This document shows, piece after piece, positions 1 to 8,028 of a DNA stretch of 64,000 nucleotides. The notes beneath the pieces were generated by a model, which was not told the origin of the DNA, made no database searches, and saw only the letters and a list, made by a program, of their open reading frames with translations. Every line of letters begins with the position of its first letter. Positions within the stretch are counted from its first letter, which is position 1. The stretch lies in assembly GCF_040801785.1 (NCBI RefSeq), contig NZ_CP161805.1, positions 3,472,001-3,536,000 on the forward strand, read 5' to 3'. The position numbers were made by a program, and so were the translations under genes. The stretch is from Sulfitobacter sp. LCG007. Lineage in GTDB: Bacteria; Pseudomonadota; Alphaproteobacteria; Rhodobacterales; Rhodobacteraceae.

Positions 1-428
1 GCATGCAGGCCAACGTCAAGGTGCGCGACGTCGTCATCGCCATGACGGCAAGCACCATCACCTCTCCGTCCTCCGGTATCTTCCGCGAATTGAACTTCGC
101 ACCTGCCGCAGACTGGTCCCTTCTATCGGCAGCCGTGAAGGCCGCCGAGGCAAAGGGGGTCGCGACCCATGTCGGCGGCATCTATTCCTCGGACGTCTTC
201 TATGCCGAGCGCCCTGACCTTGACGAACAGATGGTGCGCCACGGCATTCTCGGGGTCGAGATGGAAGCGGCGGAGCTTTACATTCTTGCCGCGCGGCACC
301 GCAGGCGCGCGCTCGCCGTCCTGACGGTCAGCGACCATCTCCAGACCGGCGAGGCCCTGCCAGCCGAAGACCGCGAACGCAGCTTCGGGGACATGGTGGA
401 AATCGCGCTGGAGGCGGCGTTCGCCTGA
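1..428 (+). CDS. deoD: Purine-nucleoside phosphorylase DeoD, C-terminal part (cut by window start)
   Basis: Cleaves purine (deoxy)nucleosides with phosphate to the base and (deoxy)ribose 1-phosphate in the cytoplasm. About 141 codons are present, roughly the C-terminal 60% of a 235-240 aa DeoD-type enzyme; the reading frame is open to the window edge, so the ATG at position 3 is internal. The visible part aligns well with E. coli DeoD from memory: [17 protein letters not shown] (nucleoside-binding Glu) and TVSDH followed 13 residues after the Asp by an Arg, which are the catalytic Asp204/Arg217 pair of the family. It ends 17 bp before the stop of the convergent RTX gene. Confidence 0.9.
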   Translation, partial: MQANVKVRDVVIAMTASTITSPSSGIFRELNFAPAADWSLLSAAVKAAEAKGVATHVGGIYSSDVFYAERPDLDEQMVRHGILGVEMEAAELYILAARHRRRALAVLTVSDHLQTGEALPAEDRERSFGDMVEIALEAAFA

Positions 429-444
429 GCGACCGCCTTCAGCC

Positions 445-1440
445 TCAGAAGATGTCGATGCTGTCCGCCAGCGCCGAGAAGTTGGTGACGTTTTCGAATT
501 TCAGGCTGTCTTCGCCGAAATCGAGCGTGATCGCCCCGCCGCTCTTCTCTCCGTAACGTGCGACGACCTGATCGGCGCTCAGGTTGTCGTCCCAGAGGTC
601 CGAGTCCAGCCTCACCTTGTCCGTCCGAAGGCGGAAATCGGTGATGCGGTCGTTGCCGTCGCCTTCGGTGAAGATGAAGGTATCGCGCCCCCCACCTCCG
701 GACATCCGGTCATTGCCCTCGCCGCCAGCGATGTTGTCCTTGCCACCGTTGCCTTTCAGCACGTCAGGCCCGTCGCCGCCGCGCAGTTTGTCGTTGCCCG
801 AACCACCGTTGATCTTGTCCTTGCCGTCACCGCCGAAAAGCCGGTCGGCACCACCATCGCCGCGCAGGATATCCTTGTCGTCTCCCCCGCGCAGGACGTC
901 CCTGCCGCCCTTGCCCTGGATGAAATCGTTGCCGTCGCCGCCGCCGAGTTTGTTTCGACCACCCGAGCCGACAAGGTGCTCGTCCATGTCGCCGTTGGAA
1001 TAGCCGAAGTGCTGCGTCAGAACCATCGAGTTCGCGCCGCCGAGCGGGTCGTACTTGCCGATTTCAATGCCGAAGCCGACATGGTCGTACTTCGCCGAGA
1101 GGATATTCGCCTTGTGGCCGGGACTGTCCATCAGCCCGTCGAACAAGCGCCGCACGTCGTCGTAAAGTCCGGACGAGCCGCCGATCGAGCCGGCGGCGAT
1201 ATTCTCACCCGTGGACCAGCCCTTTTCGAGATCGAACCCGCCACGTTCGATGCGTTCATGCGCCGTCGAACCATCCGCGCCATCATGCGAGAAGTATCCC
1301 TTCTTCATCATGTCCTTGGTATAGTCCTCGGCCGACTGGTTCAGGTTCCGCTCAAGCGTAAGCTTGTCGACACCGGCCTTCTTGCGAACCGCGTTGACGA
1401 GGTCGAGCATGTAGATTTCGAGTGCATTCGCGTTTTTCAT
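445..1440 (-). CDS. CAP/SCP-domain protein with RTX calcium-binding repeats
   Basis: A 331-residue protein in two halves. Residues about 8-145 form a CAP (SCP/YkwD-like) domain, with YFSHDGADG, TGENIAAGS and the hallmark SPGHKANIL. Residues about 155-265 are glycine/aspartate-rich nonapeptide repeats of the GGxGxDxL type that bind calcium in RTX proteins. A C-terminal tail of about 65 residues follows. There is no N-terminal signal peptide; RTX proteins usually leave through a type I secretion system using a C-terminal signal, so secretion by that route is the likely fate. No T1SS genes are nearby. The substrate of the CAP domain is unknown. The gene stands alone, convergent with deoD. Confidence 0.85.
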   Translation of the reverse strand: MKNANALEIYMLDLVNAVRKKAGVDKLTLERNLNQSAEDYTKDMMKKGYFSHDGADGSTAHERIERGGFDLEKGWSTGENIAAGSIGGSSGLYDDVRRLFDGLMDSPGHKANILSAKYDHVGFGIEIGKYDPLGGANSMVLTQHFGYSNGDMDEHLVGSGGRNKLGGGDGNDFIQGKGGRDVLRGGDDKDILRGDGGADRLFGGDGKDKINGGSGNDKLRGGDGPDVLKGNGGKDNIAGGEGNDRMSGGGGRDTFIFTEGDGNDRITDFRLRTDKVRLDSDLWDDNLSADQVVARYGEKSGGAITLDFGEDSLKFENVTNFSALADSIDIF

Positions 1441-1678
1441 CGTTCTGCTCCGTTATCCTGCAGATACCCAACCGGCCGAAGTTCATTCCCGGCCAGTTCG
1501 GTATCAGCCTAATTCAGATGTCACCCTAGCGAATTCGCACTTTCAGCCGGTTAAGGACCGCCACAAGATCGGCCGCTCGACCCCACCGGATACGCATATC
1601 CGCACCGTCCTTTTGCACCTGCCGCAGAGCGCTTCTCGGCATTATAACGATTGAAAGTTAATTCAGATCCCATCCGAT
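1441..1678. other. Intergenic region upstream of the RTX gene
   Basis: About 240 bp between the start of the RTX gene and the stop of the DUF1989 gene, both on the minus strand. It should hold the RTX promoter. On the minus strand GGAGCAGAACG precedes the RTX ATG. The stretch around 1640-1665 is AT-richer than its surroundings. I see no convincing -35/-10 pair, no strong hairpin and no small ORF. Confidence 0.4.
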
Positions 1679-2524
1679 TCAAGTATTCTGCATGCCCCGG
1701 TAAGGCGCGGCGCCGGGAATTGCCCAATCCCCGAGGGATCCGGGTTGCGGCGAAAAGACCTCGACAAGCAGCGGCCAGCAGCGCGCGGCGTCGCTTGAAT
1801 GCTCTGCTCCGCAGTCCCCGCCGGGGCAGGCGCTCAGGGCACCTAGAAGGTCGAATTCTGCGAAGAATTCGATGTAATCGCCGGGACGCACGGGGCTCGC
1901 CTTCATGAAGTACTGGCGCGTATCGCGGGTGAAGCCGGTGCACATGAAGACGTTGAGCACATCGTGAACATGGCGCTCGGCTTCGGCAAGCGTCAGGCCC
2001 GTTCGCGCCGCCAGCGCGCGGGTCAGGTTCGAATGGCAACAGTTGTGGTACTGCTCCCCTCCCGACAGGAGGGCATGGGTATAGGGGTCGCACCGCGTTC
2101 CTATGACGTCATGCACAGAGCCGCCGAACGCGTCGATGCCGTACCAGTCGAGGGTGTCCCGCACGATGGTCGCCATTGGTCGCAGATGGGGCAGACAGGA
2201 CCACAGCCGGTCGCCGGCGCTTACATGCGTTCCGTGCAATGCGCGGGTCTTGCCCGAAAAGAAGCGTTCGGCCAGATCCTGCGCGTTCCAGAGGTTCAGG
2301 TCGCCGACCTGCGGTCCCTCGATCGAGGTAATTCGGAAGAATTGCCCGGCAGACACTTCAAAGCAGGCGGCATCGCGCGGTGGCACGATGACCTCACCCG
2401 TCTTTCGGGCTCCGCTGCGTGCAGAGTGCATCAGCGCGAGGTCAGGGCGCGGCAACGCGTCTTCGGGATAGCAGATCACGGGCGCCACATTGCGCCGGGC
2501 GGCCGCGTCGGGGGGAAGTGTCAT
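1679..2524 (-). CDS. DUF1989 (urea carboxylase-associated type) protein
   Basis: A 281-residue cytoplasmic protein of the DUF1989 family, whose members often accompany urea-amidolyase or amino-acid catabolic genes. Recognisable parts are the N-terminal segment VIVPPRDAACFEVSAGQFFRI, the motif GPQVGDLNLWNA, HGTHVSAGDRLWS, and the Cys/His-rich QYHNCCHSNL near residue 160 that is probably the metal or active-site segment, followed by DVLNVFMCTGF and SPVRPGDYIEFFAEFD. The start has GAGGAG nine bases upstream. No urea carboxylase genes are visible here, so the substrate cannot be inferred. The last 40 residues, including CPGGDC, are less conserved in my memory of the family. Confidence 0.8.
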   Translation of the reverse strand: MTLPPDAAARRNVAPVICYPEDALPRPDLALMHSARSGARKTGEVIVPPRDAACFEVSAGQFFRITSIEGPQVGDLNLWNAQDLAERFFSGKTRALHGTHVSAGDRLWSCLPHLRPMATIVRDTLDWYGIDAFGGSVHDVIGTRCDPYTHALLSGGEQYHNCCHSNLTRALAARTGLTLAEAERHVHDVLNVFMCTGFTRDTRQYFMKASPVRPGDYIEFFAEFDLLGALSACPGGDCGAEHSSDAARCWPLLVEVFSPQPGSLGDWAIPGAAPYRGMQNT

Positions 2525-2603
2525 CGGGCTGGCTCCTCAGGCGAATGCGCCTGAAGCAGAGTGGCGCGCGCAGGCCTGTAATGCAAAGCCTGCAGCGCCC
2601 CGG

Positions 2604-2825
2604 TCACTTTGAACCGGCAGGATCCTCACGCAGACAAACCCGTGGAGCGTCCCGCGTTACCCGTATCTCGGCGCCACAGGCGGCACAGCGGTAGAAATGT
2701 CCTTCCTCGCCGTCGCGCAGCCGATCCGCGCGCCAGCGACAGTCGCGTGTCAGGCTTGTGGTCCGTCGGCGCCAATAGAGATAGCTGAGCACGCCGGCAA
2801 GCAGCAGGATCATCAGGACCGGCAT
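2604..2825 (-). CDS. Small membrane-anchored protein with a CxxC pair
   Basis: 73 residues: one N-terminal hydrophobic segment (residues 1-18, ending YWRRR, so probably N-out/C-in) followed by a soluble tail with YRCAACGAEIRV and a downstream Cys (VCL), suggestive of a small zinc ribbon. It lies about 100 bp downstream of sdhB on the same strand and may be the distal gene of that transcript. I do not recognise a named family. It is kept as real because of the coherent membrane-plus-ribbon architecture and its frame; a function cannot be given. Confidence 0.6.
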   Translation of the reverse strand: MPVLMILLLAGVLSYLYWRRRTTSLTRDCRWRADRLRDGEEGHFYRCAACGAEIRVTRDAPRVCLREDPAGSK

Positions 2826-2925
2826 GGACTGCGCCCCTTGGCCCGGCCGAATGCTCCGGCAGCCGTCCCCTCGGTCTGCCGCCGCGCCCGTCGCTCGACG
2901 GAGGCCAAGCCGGTACCGGTGCCGG

Positions 2926-3705
2926 TCAGACGGCGCGCTCGACCATCATCTGCTTGATGTTCGAGATCGCCTCGGCCGGATTCAACCCTTTCGGGCAGGT
3001 CCGGGTGCAGTTCATGATCGTATGGCAGCGGTACAGCTTGAAGGGGTCCTCGAGATCGTCAAGCCTTTCTCCCGTCGCCTCGTCGCGGCTGTCGATGATC
3101 CAGCGATAGGCATGCAGCAATGCCGCCGGTCCGAGATAGCGGTCGCCGTTCCACCAGTAGGAGGGGCAGGAGGTCGAGCAGCATGCGCACATGATGCACT
3201 CGTACAGACCGTCCAGCTTCGAGCGGTCCTCGATCGTCTGGCGCCACTCCTTCGCCGGCTCGTTCGATTCCGTCTCGAGCCAGGGCTTGATCGACGCGTG
3301 CTGGGCATAGAAATGCGTGAGGTCCGGGATCAGGTCCTTGACCACGGGCATGTGCGGCAGCGGGTAGATCTTCACGTCGCCCTTCACCTCGTCGATGCCC
3401 CAGGTGCAGGCGAGCGTGTTGTGACCGTCGATATTCATCGCGCAGGACCCGCAGATGCCCTCGCGGCACGAGCGCCGGAACGTGAGCGTCGGATCGATCT
3501 CGTTCTTGATCTTGATCAGCGCGTCCAGGATCATCGGGCCGCAGCTGTCGAGGTCGACGAAGTAGGTGTCGACGCGCGGGCTCTGGCCGTCATCGGGGTT
3601 CCAGCGGTAGATCTGGAACTTCCGCAGGTTGGTGGCACCCTCGGGCTTGGGCCAAGTCTTGCCTGTCGTGATGCGCGAGTTCTTTGGAAGCGTCAACTGG
3701 ACCAT
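2926..3705 (-). CDS. sdhB: Succinate dehydrogenase iron-sulfur subunit SdhB
   Basis: The 259-residue electron-transfer subunit of complex II; it passes electrons from the SdhA flavin through three clusters to quinone. The N-terminal plant-type ferredoxin domain carries [12 protein letters not shown] (2Fe-2S). The C-terminal domain has [12 protein letters not shown] and [17 protein letters not shown], the ligands of the 4Fe-4S and 3Fe-4S clusters. An AAGGAG box lies eight bases before the ATG. It is the last recognisable subunit of the minus-strand sdhC-sdhD-sdhA operon but is separated from sdhA by two lipoprotein genes, the nearer of which ends 13 bp upstream. Confidence 0.98.
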   Translation of the reverse strand: MVQLTLPKNSRITTGKTWPKPEGATNLRKFQIYRWNPDDGQSPRVDTYFVDLDSCGPMILDALIKIKNEIDPTLTFRRSCREGICGSCAMNIDGHNTLACTWGIDEVKGDVKIYPLPHMPVVKDLIPDLTHFYAQHASIKPWLETESNEPAKEWRQTIEDRSKLDGLYECIMCACCSTSCPSYWWNGDRYLGPAALLHAYRWIIDSRDEATGERLDDLEDPFKLYRCHTIMNCTRTCPKGLNPAEAISNIKQMMVERAV

Positions 3706-3718
3706 CGGGCGGCTCCTT

Positions 3719-4060
3719 TCAGAGGGTCGGGCCGCTGCCCGGGACCCTTGCGGTCAGGCAGCTTTCGGTTGCGGGGCGCGCGAGGATCCCGCGCAGGGTC
3801 TCATAGGTGCCGGTATCCGGTCCGATCAGCGAATCCTGGGCAAGATCGGCTATTTCGGGACCGGTCGCGTTGTCGATCACACAGTCGGTGAAGGGCGTAT
3901 AGAGCGCCTTGGGCACCTGTGGGAAATAAAGCGCGAGCGCCTCTGGCAGTACGTTCTTGGCCGCGGCGCGGCCGGATTGGTCGGCCTGCTGGACGATCTG
4001 GGCGCATCCCGAGACGGCGATCAGCAAGGCAAACGCGGCAGCGGGTCTGATGGTCAGCAA
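3719..4060 (-). CDS. Lipoprotein of unknown function inside the sdh operon (TTG start)
   Basis: The frame is open much further upstream, but the genuine start is probably the TTG at 4058-4060: it overlaps the stop of the preceding lipoprotein gene and has AGGAG eight bases upstream. The product is then 113 residues, with a signal sequence ending in a lipobox (LIAVSGC), so it would be lipidated. The mature part has a pair of Cys ([14 protein letters not shown]) and no motif I can name. It lies between sdhA and sdhB, 13 bp before sdhB, translationally coupled to its upstream neighbour. A role linked to complex II assembly is conceivable only from position. Confidence 0.75.
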   Translation of the reverse strand: MLTIRPAAAFALLIAVSGCAQIVQQADQSGRAAAKNVLPEALALYFPQVPKALYTPFTDCVIDNATGPEIADLAQDSLIGPDTGTYETLRGILARPATESCLTARVPGSGPTL

Positions 4061-4542
4061 TAGAGCGGCTCCTGGTTCACGCCACGGGCTTGCGGGCGGC
4101 ATTCGGGCCGCTGCGTATAGGTGGGCGACGGCTGCGGGACGACGACGACGGCGGGCGGCGGCGTATAGACCGGCGCCGGCCGCGGCGGCGCGGCGGGATA
4201 GATATGCCGCCGCTCGCCCCGCAGACGCGCGTATTCGAGCCCGCCGGAACCGCCCCGCACCGGCGCGACGCCCGGCGCCGTCCAGACGGACACCGTCTGC
4301 GCGCTGCCCTCCAGTTCGGCCTCGCGGGCGATACAGGCATTGAGCAGCGCAGCGCCACGGGCCGTACCGGCGGCGCCCGGACGGACGACGGGAGCGGCAA
4401 GCCGGGAATCGTAGAGATACTGGCCCGGAATCTTCATCGAGACCTGGCATTCGCGCACCAGCCGGTTGCCGCCCGTCGCACATGCAGCGAGCGCGACGAG
4501 AGGCCCGGCCGCGATCAGGACGATCCGGATACGCGCGTGCAT
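4054..4542 (-). CDS. Proline-rich lipoprotein of unknown function inside the sdh operon
   Basis: The start is set at the ATG whose last base is 4542, which overlaps the sdhA stop (ATGA). The 162-residue product has a signal sequence with lipobox LVALAAC near residue 20, a middle region with an LxxACIAREAELEG segment, and a proline-rich C-terminal part (PAAPPRPAPVYTPPP) ending in Cys. It is probably anchored in a membrane facing the periplasm. I do not know a named family. Four-base overlaps on both sides couple it tightly to sdhA and to the next lipoprotein, so it should be made whenever complex II is made. Confidence 0.78.
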   Translation of the reverse strand: MHARIRIVLIAAGPLVALAACATGGNRLVRECQVSMKIPGQYLYDSRLAAPVVRPGAAGTARGAALLNACIAREAELEGSAQTVSVWTAPGVAPVRGGSGGLEYARLRGERRHIYPAAPPRPAPVYTPPPAVVVVPQPSPTYTQRPECRPQARGVNQEPLYC

Positions 4543-6347
4543 CAGAATGTCCGCTTCTTCGGCGCGATCTTCTTGGGGTCGATGCCGCCGTCGTTGTGGC
4601 TGGTGAGCGCCTCGGTGTGGACGCCGCGATAGCCCAGCGACGCGCGGTTGCCCTTGAACCATATCAGCGAATGCTTGCGCCAGTTCTCGTCGTCGCGCTC
4701 GGGGAAGTCCTCGTGCGCATGCGCGCCGCGGCTTTCATGACGCGCTTCGGCGGCGGTGATGGTGGCAACCGCGTTCGGGATGAGGTTCGCGAGCTCGAGC
4801 GTTTCCATGAGATCGGAATTCCAGACCAGCGAACGGTCGGTCACGCCGATATCGGCGTATTTGCCCGCCACTTCCTCCATCCCCTTCTTGCCCTGCGCCA
4901 GCGTCTCCTTGGCGCGGAAGACGGCCGCGTCCTTCTGCATGGTCTGCTGCATCTCGAGGCGCAGCGCCGCGGTCGGCGTGTGCCCCTTGGCATAGCGCAG
5001 CCCGTCGAAACGGTCGAGCGCGGCCTTGACGCTGTGGGCGTTCGGACTGGGCACGCGGGCATCGCGATCGACGACCTTGCCCGCGCGGATCGCGGCGGCG
5101 CGGCCGAAAACGACAAGGTCGATCAGGGAGTTCGAGCCAAGCCGGTTCGCCCCGTGCACCGAGGCGCAGCCCGCCTCGCCCACCGCCATCAGGCCGGGAG
5201 AGACCCGGTCCGGATCGTCAGCGGTGGGGGCAAGCACCTCGCCCCAGTAGTTGGTCGGGATGCCGCCCATGTTGTAATGGACCGTCGGGAGCACCGGAAT
5301 CGGCTCGCGATTGACGTTGACGCCCGCGAAGATGCGCGCGCTTTCGGAAATTCCGGGCAGGCGCAGCTGCAGCGTCTCGGGCGGCAGGTGGTTGAGGTTG
5401 AGGTGGATATGATCGCCATCCTTGCCGACGCCCCGCCCCTCGCGGATCTCGAGCGTCATGCAGCGCGAGACATAGTCGCGCGGCGCCAGATCCTTGTACT
5501 GTGGCGCATAGCGCTCCATGAAGCGCTCGCCCTCGGAGTTGGTCAGGTATCCGCCCTCCCCGCGCGCGCCCTCGGTAATCAGACAGCCCGCGCCGTAGAT
5601 GCCGGTCGGATGGAACTGAACGAACTCCATGTCCTGCAGCGGCAGTCCCTGGCGCGCGACCATGCCGCCCCCGTCGCCGGTGCAGGTGTGCGCGGACGTG
5701 GCCGAGAAATAGGCGCGCCCATAGCCGCCGGTCGCGAGCACGACCATCTTCGCGGCGAAGAGATGCAGCGTCCCGTCGTCGAGCTTCCAGCAGAGCACGC
5801 CCTGGCACACCCCGTCGTCGGACATGATCAGGTCGATGGCGAAATACTCGATGTAGAACTCGGCCTTCTGCTTCAGCGACTGGCCATAGAGCGTGTGCAG
5901 GATCGCGTGCCCGGTCCTGTCGGCGGCGGCACAGGTCCGCTGCACCGCGGGGCCCTCGCCGAATTCGGTGGTGTGCCCGCCGAAGGGACGCTGGTAGATC
6001 TTGCCCTCTTCCGTACGCGAGAAGGGCACGCCGTAATGCTCGAGCTCGTAGACCGCCTTGGGCGCCTCGCGGGCGAGGTATTCCATCGCGTCCGTATCGC
6101 CAAGCCAGTCCGACCCCTTCACGGTGTCGTACATGTGCCATTGCCAGTTGTCGGGGCCCATGTTGGCGAGCGAAGCGGCGATGCCGCCCTGCGCGGCCAC
6201 CGTGTGCGAGCGGGTCGGAAAGACCTTCGTCACGCAGGCCGTGCGCAAGCCCTGCTCGGCCATCCCGAGCGTGGCCCTCAGCCCAGCACCCCCTGCACCG
6301 ACGACGACCACATCGTATTCGTGTGTTTCATATTGGTATTCTGCCAT
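4542..6347 (-). CDS. sdhA: Succinate dehydrogenase flavoprotein subunit SdhA
   Basis: The 601-residue catalytic subunit that oxidises succinate to fumarate. The start is [12 protein letters not shown] (ATG ending at 6347), preceded by CTGGAGAC; the longer open frame upstream runs into the sdhD end and is rejected. It has the FAD Rossmann motif [18 protein letters not shown] with His48 as the covalent FAD attachment site, the capping-domain segment [16 protein letters not shown], and [19 protein letters not shown] in the FAD-binding C-terminal part. Length is typical. It lies 16 bp after sdhD and overlaps the downstream lipoprotein gene by three bases. Confidence 0.98.
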   Translation of the reverse strand: MAEYQYETHEYDVVVVGAGGAGLRATLGMAEQGLRTACVTKVFPTRSHTVAAQGGIAASLANMGPDNWQWHMYDTVKGSDWLGDTDAMEYLAREAPKAVYELEHYGVPFSRTEEGKIYQRPFGGHTTEFGEGPAVQRTCAAADRTGHAILHTLYGQSLKQKAEFYIEYFAIDLIMSDDGVCQGVLCWKLDDGTLHLFAAKMVVLATGGYGRAYFSATSAHTCTGDGGGMVARQGLPLQDMEFVQFHPTGIYGAGCLITEGARGEGGYLTNSEGERFMERYAPQYKDLAPRDYVSRCMTLEIREGRGVGKDGDHIHLNLNHLPPETLQLRLPGISESARIFAGVNVNREPIPVLPTVHYNMGGIPTNYWGEVLAPTADDPDRVSPGLMAVGEAGCASVHGANRLGSNSLIDLVVFGRAAAIRAGKVVDRDARVPSPNAHSVKAALDRFDGLRYAKGHTPTAALRLEMQQTMQKDAAVFRAKETLAQGKKGMEEVAGKYADIGVTDRSLVWNSDLMETLELANLIPNAVATITAAEARHESRGAHAHEDFPERDDENWRKHSLIWFKGNRASLGYRGVHTEALTSHNDGGIDPKKIAPKKRTF

Positions 6348-6363
6348 GGCAGGTCTCCAGACG

Positions 6364-6735
6364 TCAGAGGGCGAGGCGGACAAGCGCGAAGAGCGCAGCG
6401 GCGAGCGCGGCATAACAGATGCAGGTCGCCGCGATGATGGCGATCCGGCCGGTCAGCCCATGGACATAGTCCTCGAGCATGATCTGCATGCCGCCGACAA
6501 GATGCTTGAATCCCACCGCGAAGGTGAGCGCGGCGACCACGGCGGGGAACGGTCGGCTGTAGTAGTCGACGATTTCCTGGTAGGGCGCGCCGAGGATGGA
6601 GCCGAAGGTGAAAAGGAAAAGCGGAACGAGGACCAGCAAGGCCACGGAGGACACGGTCATCGACCAGTGATGCGCGGTGCCGGACTTGGCGGAGCCGAGC
6701 CCCGTGGCGCGTTTGCGATCGGTCAGGTAACTCAT
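6364..6735 (-). CDS. sdhD: Succinate dehydrogenase membrane anchor SdhD
   Basis: A small membrane subunit of complex II with three predicted helices ([49 protein letters not shown]). The segment [18 protein letters not shown] resembles the heme/quinone-site segment of SdhD, including the conserved His and DY. I chose the ATG at 6733-6735 ([12 protein letters not shown]) because GAGGAG lies six bases before it; the ATG two codons upstream touches that Shine-Dalgarno sequence. That gives 123 residues, starting 10 bp after the sdhC stop. Confidence 0.93.
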   Translation of the reverse strand: MSYLTDRKRATGLGSAKSGTAHHWSMTVSSVALLVLVPLFLFTFGSILGAPYQEIVDYYSRPFPAVVAALTFAVGFKHLVGGMQIMLEDYVHGLTGRIAIIAATCICYAALAAALFALVRLAL

Positions 6736-6745
6736 GGCCATCTCC

Positions 6746-7135
6746 TCAGACAACGATCACGGTGAGAAGCGTCAGGACGACCGAACCCACGAGACATCCC
6801 CAGCTCATCATGTCCGACGTCTTCATGTCGAGCCCCCAGCCCTGATCCCACACCAGATGACGCACACCGGCAAGCAGGTGGTACCAGAGCCCGAGCACGG
6901 ACAGGGTGAGCACCAGATCGCCGAACCAGCTGGTCAGGAAGCCGTCCGCGAGGGCGAAGGCATCGGCCGAGGTCGCGGCGGCGACAAACCACCAGACGAC
7001 GAGCAATGCAGACACCAGCAGAGCGTTCCCCGTGATGCGCGTCAGGATGGATGTGACCGAGTTCAGCTGGAACCGGTAGTATTGCCCCAGCATGAAAGGG
7101 GAGAGCGGGCGGTTGCCCCGGTTCACGTCTGCCAT
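6746..7135 (-). CDS. sdhC: Succinate dehydrogenase cytochrome b556 subunit SdhC
   Basis: First gene of the sdh operon; 129 residues with three transmembrane helices. The start is MADVNRGNRPLSP (ATG at 7133-7135) with GGAG six bases upstream, in preference to ATGs five codons earlier. NRPLSPFM and the segment HLLAGVRHLVWD are family hallmarks; the His in GVRH is the expected axial heme b ligand. It shares the quinone site with SdhD. About 140 bp of leader separates it from the preceding DUF1194 gene and holds the paired GTGATCAC motif. Confidence 0.95.
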   Translation of the reverse strand: MADVNRGNRPLSPFMLGQYYRFQLNSVTSILTRITGNALLVSALLVVWWFVAAATSADAFALADGFLTSWFGDLVLTLSVLGLWYHLLAGVRHLVWDQGWGLDMKTSDMMSWGCLVGSVVLTLLTVIVV

Positions 7136-7195
7136 GTCATACTCCATCATCCATTCCGGCCCCTTTCTACGCGTTCCAGCGACCGTGTCACGACT

Positions 7196-7220
7196 TAAGC
7201 TGTGTAAATGCGACAGCTTA
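7196..7220 (-). promoter_or_regulatory. Inverted repeat in the sdhC leader over a candidate promoter
   Basis: TAAGCTGT (7196-7203) and ACAGCTTA (7213-7220) are perfect 8-base inverted arms around a 9-base centre. On the minus strand a candidate sdh promoter reads TTGAAG, 17 bases, ATTTAC, and its -10 falls in the centre of this dyad. It may be a repressor site or a leader hairpin. The promoter call is weak; the dyad itself is seen directly. Confidence 0.45.
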
Positions 7221-7260
7221 CCGCTTCTTCAAGGATACTCGGCACCGGCACGGGCACTTT

Positions 7261-7289
7261 GTGATCACGGATATTTCACCTGTGATCAC
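7261..7289 (-). promoter_or_regulatory. Paired GTGATCAC operator upstream of sdhCDAB
   Basis: Two perfect palindromes GTGATCAC at 7261-7268 and 7282-7289, 21 bp centre to centre (two helical turns). The same two 8-mers with the same 13-bp gap occur upstream of sucC. The distal copy overlaps the last codons of the DUF1194 gene. The pair lies upstream of the candidate -35, a position that would suit an activator. The cognate regulator is not identifiable here; CceR and AkgR, described as TCA-cycle regulators in Rhodobacter sphaeroides, are the first candidates to compare, but I do not recall their sites well enough to match them. Confidence 0.65.
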
Positions 7290-7965
7290 TATACGGCCTG
7301 CCCACGCTGATCTGACGCGTGACCTCACGCTGCAGCTTGCGGCGAATCTGCTCGGGGTAGTCGGCAAAGCCGTTCGCCGTGATCACGAATGCGCCGTCAC
7401 CCGTGATGAGGTTCTCGTAGAACCACCCGGTGAGATCCTCCTCGATATCCGTCTCGATCGCCAGGGCGTTCACCGTCACCTTCATTTCACGCAGTCGTGG
7501 ATGAAGCGCTTTCGGTCCCGTCCCCTCGTTCGACGGTCCGTCGCCCGAGACGTCGATGACCCTTCGGCGGCAGTCGGGGCCCTGTTCCAGTCGCTCTATC
7601 GCAAGCGACAGCGCCTCTCCGATGGCGGTGGAATAGTTCTGCCAGATCCGGGGATCCCCACCGATCCGATCCGCCAGCGCGAGGACGTCGGCGGGCGTTT
7701 CGATCGCGGTCCATGGAATCGTCTGGCGTTGGCGCGAGGTCCCGGTCCACTGGATCAGCGTGACGCTCGCCCGCTGGTCGACCAGCGCCTCGACAACGAT
7801 CCCGTCGCGCATCGCGGCGGCAAGCCCGTCCATCTGGATACGGAATTCGCGCGGGTCCACCGAACCCGAGACATCGACCGCAAGCACCAGCGCAAGTCCG
7901 CAGCCGCGCGCGGCGGAAGCGATCGCAAGCAGGCTCGCGGACAGCGCGATGACATGGTGCAACAT
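7276..7965 (-). CDS. DUF1194 (von Willebrand A-like) secreted protein
   Basis: 229 residues with an N-terminal signal peptide (MLHHVIALSASLLAIASAA) and a von Willebrand factor A-like fold of the DUF1194 family: the MIDAS motif DVSGSVD at about residue 30, VIDVSGDGPSNEG in the middle, and ENLITGDGAFV near the end. It is probably periplasmic or exported. Its function is unknown. It sits between mch and the sdh operon on the same strand; its 3' end runs into the sdh operator, so the operator is partly coding. Confidence 0.85.
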   Translation of the reverse strand: MLHHVIALSASLLAIASAARGCGLALVLAVDVSGSVDPREFRIQMDGLAAAMRDGIVVEALVDQRASVTLIQWTGTSRQRQTIPWTAIETPADVLALADRIGGDPRIWQNYSTAIGEALSLAIERLEQGPDCRRRVIDVSGDGPSNEGTGPKALHPRLREMKVTVNALAIETDIEEDLTGWFYENLITGDGAFVITANGFADYPEQIRRKLQREVTRQISVGRPYSDHR

Positions 7966-8028
7966 GCCACGACCATTCCGCGAATCCGGACGCCGGGCAA
8001 GCCGCTGGCTGCGCGCGTCAGTGCGGGA

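Noticed and set aside
700-960. Short regular repeats resembling an array
   Set aside because: They encode the GGxGxDxL calcium-binding repeats of the RTX gene; unit length and variation are those of coding repeats, with no spacers as in CRISPR.
4482-6437. Open frame of about 650 codons on the plus strand opposite sdhA
   Set aside because: It lies fully antisense to sdhA, has an Arg/Ala/Val/Leu-rich composition without recognisable motifs, and is the expected shadow of a long GC-rich gene.
7379-7386. Another GTGATCAC site
   Set aside because: A single unpaired copy inside the DUF1194 coding sequence, without the 21-bp partner; expected by chance in 64 kb.
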